From NCBI GenBank assembly GCA_902612125.1, contig CACMBV010000003.1, forward strand, positions 102,501-140,435: a DNA stretch of 37,935 bases. Direction: 5' to 3'. Shown piece by piece: positions 32,836-37,935 of this stretch. Each line of letters opens with the position of its first letter. Position 1 is the stretch's first letter. Source of the stretch: an uncultured Verrucomicrobiota bacterium (lineage in GTDB: Bacteria; Verrucomicrobiota; Verrucomicrobiia; Opitutales; Seribacteraceae). The position numbers were made by a program, and so were the translations under genes. The notes beneath the pieces are model-generated. The model made no database searches and was not told where the DNA came from. It saw only the letters and a program-made list of their open reading frames with translations.

Positions 32836-35334
32836 ATGGCCAAAGAGGAAAGCAGATCCAACCGTCGAAAATCCAACCGTGAACGAGCAAAACGGAGAAA
32901 AGAACTGGCACGGGAAGAGAGGCTGGATGAACAAATCACAGGCAAGGAGACATTTGCCGTCAAATGGGGTAAGCAGGTTTTTTTAACTGGCCTTTTTGCT
33001 ACCGCCCTCATTTTCATTTGTTTTGTTGGTCAGGATCCCCCCAGCTTACGGACTCTGGGAGAAGTGGCTCCTGAAAATGTCTATGCGGATCGTGATTTTA
33101 AATACCTGAGTGAAGTACTTCGGCTTGAGGCTGAGGACTGGATTCGTAGTAGCACTCCGAGAGAATTTGCCCAGAACTTTAGCGGGGAGGAGACCTTCGC
33201 CAAGGCACTGATCCGACTTCGGGAAGGACTGCTAACCGTTGAGAGCTTGCCGGAAGATGCTCAGGAGCAAGCGCATGTAAGCCTCATGAACGAATTAAAG
33301 GCAAATTTTAATCTTCAAATTGACAAAGAAGAACTTCAGTGGCTTAGAAAGTGGAGAAGTTTTCCACTCGGGGAGGATCTTTTTTCGACCATTAGCCAAA
33401 AACTTCGGCTTCTCCACCTCAGGGGCGTTGTCAAATACCCGTCAACCGATCAGAAATTTATATCGGAGAGCAATGCAAGCCGAGAAATCGAAGCTGCCAT
33501 GCTCCAACTGAGCAAGGATCTCGTGGTCCTTTCAGGCCTGGAAGATGGGCTTCGCTTCTCCGTTAATCCGGAAGAAATTCGAACAGATTATCCGGCCCTG
33601 GCCCGTAACCTTAATGAGATTAAACAATCGCTCGAAGATGGTGGACCTTCTCCCGAAGGGGGTCTTCTTTTGGAGGATTTAATCGAAAGTGCGGATGAAA
33701 ACGCTTCCTACGAAGCCCAAAAATTCAGGAATGATCTTGCCTCGGCTTTCGCAGCCTTTGCGAGAAAAGGGCTACATTTAAGATCGATTGACCGGGAAGC
33801 AACCACGGCATCTCAGGAACGAGCAATTGCCCGGATGGAACCTCCCATTGTTTCAGTCGAGGAGGGGGATATCATTCTGAAGATGGGATCCAAAGTAAAC
33901 GCCTTGGATCTTGAGAAATACACCAAGTTTCTAAACCTGACCGTGAAGGAAAGAAATCTTCTACCAAAGCGTGTCTTTATCACGATTGGCACCTTTCTTT
34001 TTTCAGTTATTTACATCACCTTAATCATGCCAAGATTTTGGATGGATCCCTCCCGCTCAGGGATCGTTTCCGTTGCTATTCTGGCAAATCTTGGACTGTC
34101 CCGATTTATTTTGGAGTTGGGAGGGACCGATCTTTTTGGAGAAAATGCCCTTCTGGTGGGTTTGTTACCGAATCTAATGCCCGTTGCCTTCGCCTCGATG
34201 ATTGTGATGACGACGGTTGGTCCCCGTATGGCAACCCTGACGGCCCTGCTGACCAGTGTTTTTCACGCCGCTATGCAGAATGCAGGCATAGATGCCTTTG
34301 CAACCGGATTTAGCTCTGCTTTAGTGGGAGCCTTTTTCTGTCGCGAGGTCCGTCTCCGGGGAACTGCCCTCAAAGCGGGTGCCCTGGCTGGTTTGACTGC
34401 GGCAGTCATGTCGGTCGGCCTAGGAATAGCATCGGGTAGTGGTGCACTTGCTTCGATTAATCATGCCGGGGTTTCTTTGCTTATAGGTGTTTTTACCGGA
34501 GCACTCGTTCTTGGTGCGATGCCCCTGATGGAGAATGTTTTCAAAGTCGCTACAGATGCCACCCTTTTCGAACTCACTGACTTCAATCATCCCTTGTTGC
34601 GAAAAATGCAGGTGGAAGCACCGGGTTCCTATCATCACAGTTTGATGGTTGCGAATCTTTCGGAAAATGCCGCACTGGCCGTGGGGGCAAATCCTATCCT
34701 CTGTCGGGCGTCTTCCCTTTTTCATGACATCGGAAAGATGTCCCAGCCCCATTATTTTACCGAGAATCAGGGAGACTTTGACAACCCGCATGAGCAGAAA
34801 AACCCCTCCATGAGTGCCCTGATTATTAAGAGTCATGTAAAGGAAGGGATAGACATGGCCCGCGATCACAGACTTCCCAAAATTTTACGGGATGTGATTC
34901 GTCAGCATCATGGAACTACCCTGGTAAAATACTTTTATCATCAGGCTCAGGAGAAAATGAAACAGGATACGCTTGGCTTAGGGGACACGGAGGGTACGAA
35001 ACCGGATGAATCCACCTACCGCTATGATGGCCCAAAGCCCAGGTTTAAGGAGAGTGCAATTATTTTCTTTGCAGACTCAGTGGAAGCGGCTGCCCGCAGT
35101 CTCCCCAAAGTCACACAGCATAGCATCGAGGAATTGCTGGAGAATATTTTTAATGATCGGCTGGAAGACGGTCAACTAGACGAGTGTCCTCTTACTCTGG
35201 AAGAAGTTTCCAAAATTAAGCGAAGCTTTGTCAAAACTACCCTCAATATGTTGCACTCCCGGATCGAATATCCCTCCGATGAGAAAAACAACGGCAGGCG
35301 AAAGGAGACCCATACTCCCTTTCATGAATCCTAA
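32836..35334 (+). CDS. 7TM-HD family membrane phosphohydrolase (PgpH-like)
   Basis: An 832-aa inner-membrane protein. Order: a basic cytoplasmic N-terminus (RRKSNRERAKRRKE), one transmembrane helix (about 48-65), a large extracytoplasmic 7TMR-HDED domain (about 70-370), a seven-helix membrane region (about 375-570) and a C-terminal HD domain. HD motifs are complete: SYHHSLMVANLSENAA, SSLFHDIGKMSQPHYF, IIKSHVKEGIDMARDHRLP, IRQHHGTTLVKYFYHQA and FADSVEAAARSLPK. Listeria PgpH with this layout hydrolyses c-di-AMP; that function here is by family only. It is located between phoH and ybeY, the arrangement seen in many bacteria, and overlaps the ybeY start by 11 bp. Confidence 0.93.
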   Translation: MAKEESRSNRRKSNRERAKRRKELAREERLDEQITGKETFAVKWGKQVFLTGLFATALIFICFVGQDPPSLRTLGEVAPENVYADRDFKYLSEVLRLEAEDWIRSSTPREFAQNFSGEETFAKALIRLREGLLTVESLPEDAQEQAHVSLMNELKANFNLQIDKEELQWLRKWRSFPLGEDLFSTISQKLRLLHLRGVVKYPSTDQKFISESNASREIEAAMLQLSKDLVVLSGLEDGLRFSVNPEEIRTDYPALARNLNEIKQSLEDGGPSPEGGLLLEDLIESADENASYEAQKFRNDLASAFAAFARKGLHLRSIDREATTASQERAIARMEPPIVSVEEGDIILKMGSKVNALDLEKYTKFLNLTVKERNLLPKRVFITIGTFLFSVIYITLIMPRFWMDPSRSGIVSVAILANLGLSRFILELGGTDLFGENALLVGLLPNLMPVAFASMIVMTTVGPRMATLTALLTSVFHAAMQNAGIDAFATGFSSALVGAFFCREVRLRGTALKAGALAGLTAAVMSVGLGIASGSGALASINHAGVSLLIGVFTGALVLGAMPLMENVFKVATDATLFELTDFNHPLLRKMQVEAPGSYHHSLMVANLSENAALAVGANPILCRASSLFHDIGKMSQPHYFTENQGDFDNPHEQKNPSMSALIIKSHVKEGIDMARDHRLPKILRDVIRQHHGTTLVKYFYHQAQEKMKQDTLGLGDTEGTKPDESTYRYDGPKPRFKESAIIFFADSVEAAARSLPKVTQHSIEELLENIFNDRLEDGQLDECPLTLEEVSKIKRSFVKTTLNMLHSRIEYPSDEKNNGRRKETHTPFHES

Positions 35335-35818
35335 AGCTGATTCCAGACTGACCGAGGTTTCTCTTGTTGTTTCCAACCTGCATCCCGGGCTATCCTTTTC
35401 CGAGTCAAAAGTGGAAACTTTTTTTCACTCTCTTTTTCCCCTTTATCCAAAGGGACCAAGAGGTGAACTTTCCCTAGTTTTCATGGAACGAGCCGAACAT
35501 AACCAACTGCATGGCGAATTTCTGAAGGATTTTCGCCCCACTGATGTGATTACTTTTCCTTCAGACCCGAACGAAAATATCGCCGGTGAGATTTGCATCT
35601 CCGTGGATCAGGCCTGGGAGGAGTCAATATCCCGAAAAATCCCTTTTGTTGAAGAGTTGAGCCTCTATCTGATACACGGATGGCTTCATCTGGTCGGATT
35701 TGATGATATTGAAAAAGTGGAACGTATACAGATGAGATTTGAAGAAGAGCGAAGTCTTAGGCATATCGAGAAACAGGGTGCCTGGCCGGATTTTGTTCTC
35801 GCCCCCGCTGATTCGTAG
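35324..35818 (+). CDS. ybeY: endoribonuclease YbeY (rRNA maturation factor)
   Basis: A 164-aa cytoplasmic metalloprotein of the UPF0054 family, involved in 16S rRNA 3' maturation and ribosome quality control. Core motifs are TDVITFPSD and AGEICISVDQA, then the metal site LIHGWLHLVGFDD. The usual site is HxxxHxxxxxH; the third His is replaced by Asp here, as happens in some other phyla. ATG 35324 is chosen because it gives the usual length; the gene then overlaps the HD gene by 11 bp. Earlier in-frame starts at 35228 or 35279 lie deep inside the HD gene. DUF502 follows after 16 bp. Confidence 0.9.
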   Translation: MNPKADSRLTEVSLVVSNLHPGLSFSESKVETFFHSLFPLYPKGPRGELSLVFMERAEHNQLHGEFLKDFRPTDVITFPSDPNENIAGEICISVDQAWEESISRKIPFVEELSLYLIHGWLHLVGFDDIEKVERIQMRFEEERSLRHIEKQGAWPDFVLAPADS

Positions 35819-35834
35819 GGCTAACTCCAATACA

Positions 35835-36509
35835 ATGTCAGTTAAAACCAATAAGGGGACTTCTTTTACGAAACGTTTTCGAAACGCCTTTCTCACTGGT
35901 CTCCTTATTTTCCTGCCCCTTGGAACCACTATCTTCGTCCTCGATTTCCTTCTTGATATGTTTAAGGAGCCGGCCACCCGCCTTGCTAAGCAACTGGGTT
36001 TGGAGTATGAACAATTCTTTTTCGGGCTTGAGACTTTGCTTGCGGTGGTTGGTTTACTTAGTGGAATTCTTGCCCTGACCGTCCTTGGTTTCCTTTCCAA
36101 TTATGTTCTGGGTAAATTCTTTATTTCCTCCACAGAAAAAATTCTGGATAAGGTGCCTTTCCTGAGCACGGTCTATCGATCGGTCAAACAGATAGTGGAA
36201 ACTTTTGGTCAGGATAACCGGGCGGTTTTCCGGGAGGTTGTCCTGGTGGAATATCCTCGAAAGGATTGCTGGGTTCTTGGATTTGTGACTGCGACTGGAA
36301 CCAAAGACACGGAATCTGTTATTAAGCGTAGGATCACCAATGTTTTTGTTCCCACTACCCCCAATCCCACCAGTGGTTTCCTGCTATTAGTGCCCAAGGA
36401 AGACATCATTCCTTTGGATATGTCTGTGGGAGATGGAATGAAGATGCTTATTTCCGGGGGAGCGGTTACCCCACCACCAAGTAAGAAGCGAAGTAGGGGG
36501 GGGGCGTAA
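35835..36509 (+). CDS. DUF502 membrane protein, truncated by a G9 frameshift
   Basis: A DUF502-family inner-membrane protein of unknown function, 224 aa as read. Two hydrophobic segments (about 17-37 and 62-90) flank a loop, and the family motifs GLLIFLPLGTTIFVLDFLLD and STVYRSVKQIVETFG are present. The family usually ends soon after PTTPNPTSGFLLLVPKED, which is also seen here. The frame stops at TAA 36507-36509, right after a G9 run. One G fewer would extend the protein by a 47-residue basic tail (GRKSRRNRSAKATPERDTSS, then KPVDSRAKPNERKAPRSRP), ending at TGA 36649-36651, just before the next gene. Because the tail is disordered, truncation may not hurt function. ATG 35835 is used; an earlier in-frame ATG at 35739 lies inside ybeY. 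Confidence 0.85.
   Translation: MSVKTNKGTSFTKRFRNAFLTGLLIFLPLGTTIFVLDFLLDMFKEPATRLAKQLGLEYEQFFFGLETLLAVVGLLSGILALTVLGFLSNYVLGKFFISSTEKILDKVPFLSTVYRSVKQIVETFGQDNRAVFREVVLVEYPRKDCWVLGFVTATGTKDTESVIKRRITNVFVPTTPNPTSGFLLLVPKEDIIPLDMSVGDGMKMLISGGAVTPPPSKKRSRGGA
36496..36504 (+). repeat. G9 homopolymer at the DUF502 frame break
   Basis: Nine consecutive G, preceded by GTA as in the fumarase tract. Loss of one G joins the DUF502 frame to an open basic tail. Confidence 0.95.
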
Positions 36510-36651
36510 AAGCAGACGCAACCGTTCAGCCAAAGCTACCCCGGAAAGAGATACTTCCAGTGCATCCAAACCCGTCGATTCCAGGGCCAAGCCCAACGAA
36601 CGAAAGGCACCCAGAAGCCGTCCCCGCAAGCCAAACACTGAGGAATCCTGA
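36505..36651 (+). other. out-of-frame open tail of the DUF502 gene
   Basis: After the G9 run this frame is open for 48 codons and encodes a Lys/Arg/Ser/Pro-rich segment that stops 3 bp before the RecO-like start. Its spacing to the next gene and its composition make it a likely real C-terminus of the DUF502 protein. It has no start codon of its own. Confidence 0.5.
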
Positions 36652-36654
36652 TCC

Positions 36655-37263
36655 ATGTCTGACCCCGAGCTCGAAATTCGCGGGGTAGTCCTTCATCGGG
36701 AAGAAACGGGAGAAAATTTTCTCAGACTTACCCTCTTTGGTCCCCAGGGACTACGCCGTTGCCTCCAGCGCAAAGTCAGGAAACTCACCGCCATTTTACC
36801 CCCTGATCTTTTTGATGAAACCGAAATTGCCTTGCAAAAAAAAAATTCGCAGGGTCTTCCTTTTGCCCGGGAACATCTGGTGCTGAGAAAAAGAATGCTG
36901 CTTGCTCTGGACCGAACCCGATTCGATGCCGCAGGTTTTTTGGCCCGCTTTTACATCGAAAACGGGGAGCATCTGCTGGACGCTCATGAATTTTACCGTA
37001 TCCTTCAAAACGCCCTTTCATCCCTTGAAGATCACGGCCATCCACCTACGGTATTATTGAAGACTCTTTTTCTTTTTGCCCGGGAGGAGGGACTTCCGGT
37101 CAAAGAGTCGTGGTTTTCGGGGTTGAGTGCAGAATTTGCGGGAGTTGCCCTGTCCATTCTCCGTCTTCCGGTCAAGGAATCAAGCAATCTCAATGATCAG
37201 GCACCCGTACTGCTCGATTCTCTTTCGCATTGGTTACGTTCCGAAACGGAGCTCAGGTGCTAG
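36655..37263 (+). CDS. recO: RecO-like DNA repair protein (divergent)
   Basis: A 202-aa protein. The N-terminal 75 residues (IRGVVLHREETGENFLRLTLF, then VRKLTAILPPDLFDETEIAL) fit the RecO OB-fold pattern, and the rest is helical (RFDAAGFLARFYIENGEHLLDAHEFYRIL, then LLKTLFLFAREEGL), like the RecO C-terminal helices. RecO binds SSB-coated DNA and helps RecR load RecA. It is shorter than typical RecO (about 240) and has no four-Cys zinc finger. Similarity is weak, so another small OB-fold or helical protein cannot be excluded. It is in the same plus-strand cluster as phoH and ybeY, a location where recO is often found, which supports the call. An A10 run at 36836-36845 leaves the frame intact. 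Confidence 0.6.
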   Translation: MSDPELEIRGVVLHREETGENFLRLTLFGPQGLRRCLQRKVRKLTAILPPDLFDETEIALQKKNSQGLPFAREHLVLRKRMLLALDRTRFDAAGFLARFYIENGEHLLDAHEFYRILQNALSSLEDHGHPPTVLLKTLFLFAREEGLPVKESWFSGLSAEFAGVALSILRLPVKESSNLNDQAPVLLDSLSHWLRSETELRC

Positions 37264-37329
37264 TTTCCCCTTTTTTTCTCGACGAATCAAAGAAACGGAA
37301 TCAAAACTTTAGTGAATGAACTTTTGAAA

Positions 37330-37749
37330 ATGGGAATTTTTAAAAAAGATTGGCAAATCAAAACATCAGGCAAAGGAACTTATGAAATAACTTCCGCCGT
37401 TTCCAATGCATTGCAAATTTGCGGCTTCTCCAATGGAATGGTCAGTGTTTTTGTTCAGCATACCAGTTGCAGCTTGGTTCTTATGGAAAATGCGGACCCC
37501 AACGCCCGCTCCGACCTGGAGGGTTTCATGGAGGATCTTGTGCCCGAGGATAATCCTAACTTCATTCATACCTATGAAGGTCCCGATGACATGCCCTCTC
37601 ATATCAAGATGGCACTCACACGAAGCAGTGAGAACATTCCGTTCAGTCAGGGTCATCTACAACTGGGCACTTGGCAGGGTATTTTTTTGTGGGAGCACCG
37701 GGTGGCTCCTCATACCCGTAAACTTATTTTTACCTTCCTTGGCGAATGA
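37330..37749 (+). CDS. yjbQ: YjbQ family (UPF0047) protein
   Basis: A 139-aa protein of the UPF0047/YjbQ family, small trimeric proteins with a conserved His-containing site; E. coli YjbQ has been linked to thiamin phosphate synthase activity. Family motifs are VQHTSCSLVLMENADPNARSD, EGPDDMPSHIKMAL, GHLQLGTWQGIFLWEHR at the C-terminal half. ATG 37330 gives the compact family N-terminus; GTG 37312 would add six residues. There is no clear Shine-Dalgarno for either. The stop overlaps the start of the following gene by 4 bp (ATGA), so the two may be translationally coupled. Confidence 0.92.
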   Translation: MGIFKKDWQIKTSGKGTYEITSAVSNALQICGFSNGMVSVFVQHTSCSLVLMENADPNARSDLEGFMEDLVPEDNPNFIHTYEGPDDMPSHIKMALTRSSENIPFSQGHLQLGTWQGIFLWEHRVAPHTRKLIFTFLGE

Positions 37750-37935
37750 AACATGTAATTTCCACAATTTCTCTTCTCTTTTTTCTCTTCTTTATCTCTC
37801 CTGGCTGCATGCAAACCGGGGATGTAATCGAAGAAAAAAACCATCCGGCCTTCGAACGGGGGAAGTCTCTTCTCAAGGTTGGGAAAAATCAGGAGGCACT
37901 GGATGAATTCCTTGCCGTCACCCGCCGACTGACTG
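37746..37935 (+). CDS. probable TPR lipoprotein, cut at the window end
   Basis: The first 63 residues of a longer gene. A signal peptide of 20 or so residues is followed by Cys in SPGC, an imperfect lipobox, which suggests a lipoprotein. The mature N-terminus then reads AFERGKSLLKVGKNQEALDEF, close to a TPR helix pair consensus. This is in line with the outer-membrane lipoprotein assembly helpers (BamD or YbgF type), but too little is present to name it. ATG overlaps the yjbQ stop by 4 bp. Confidence 0.75.
   Translation, partial: MKHVISTISLLFFLFFISPGCMQTGDVIEEKNHPAFERGKSLLKVGKNQEALDEFLAVTRRLT

Noticed and set aside
36836-36845. A10 run inside the RecO-like gene as a third slippage site
   Set aside because: The frame is intact across it, with a sensible protein on both sides.
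37406-37906. 166-aa plus-strand frame overlapping yjbQ and the lipoprotein gene
   Set aside because: Both true genes in other frames have clear family motifs; this frame reads as a Pro/Trp/Ser-rich shadow.

Overview
The window looks like a chromosomal segment of a Gram-negative member of the Verrucomicrobiota, probably close to Opitutae. This is inferred from four things: a TIGR02597-like exported protein; a PEP-CTERM protein with an autotransporter-type beta-strand repeat; LPS genes (a Kdo cytidylyltransferase and an LptF/LptG permease); and PVC-style variants of IleRS, DksA-like and YbeY proteins. Base composition is moderately A+T rich on the left and visibly richer in G+C from about 31.8 kb. 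Few genes have a clear Shine-Dalgarno site. No integrase, transposase, phage gene or CRISPR array was seen.

Left part (1-15,974) is mostly housekeeping: the tail of an unknown gene; an HtrA-like protein whose three catalytic positions are all substituted; class I fumarate hydratase interrupted by a G10 tract; aroQ and a NIF3-family gene on the minus strand; initiator tRNA, rpsB and tsf; a Ca2+/Na+ antiporter; ileS, a DksA-like gene and lspA; trpB-yicC on the minus strand; then kdsB and an LptF/LptG-type permease for the LPS pathway.

Middle part (16.1-27.6 kb) is an accessory block of three large exported proteins: a 693-aa TIGR02597-like protein; a 2107-aa minus-strand protein with 21 InlB/Flg_new-type repeats, a cupredoxin-like insert and a Trp-rich C-terminal module; and, divergently transcribed, an 811-aa PEP-CTERM protein. 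The last two share a recognisable N-terminal module followed by quite different C-terminal parts, which suggests domain shuffling between neighbours. This is the most unusual part of the window.

Right part (27.6 kb to end): a SNF2-type helicase and glycogen synthase on the minus strand, then a tightly packed plus-strand cluster of phoH, a 7TM-HD phosphohydrolase, ybeY, a DUF502 membrane protein, a RecO-like gene, a YjbQ-family gene and a truncated lipoprotein gene. PhoH, YbeY and the HD protein are a common RNA-metabolism and signalling neighbourhood.

Two genes (fumarase and DUF502) are frameshifted at long G tracts (G10 and G9). In both, removing one G restores a longer, sensible protein. 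This is either a systematic homopolymer error or a pair of slippage-prone tracts, and raw reads would tell.
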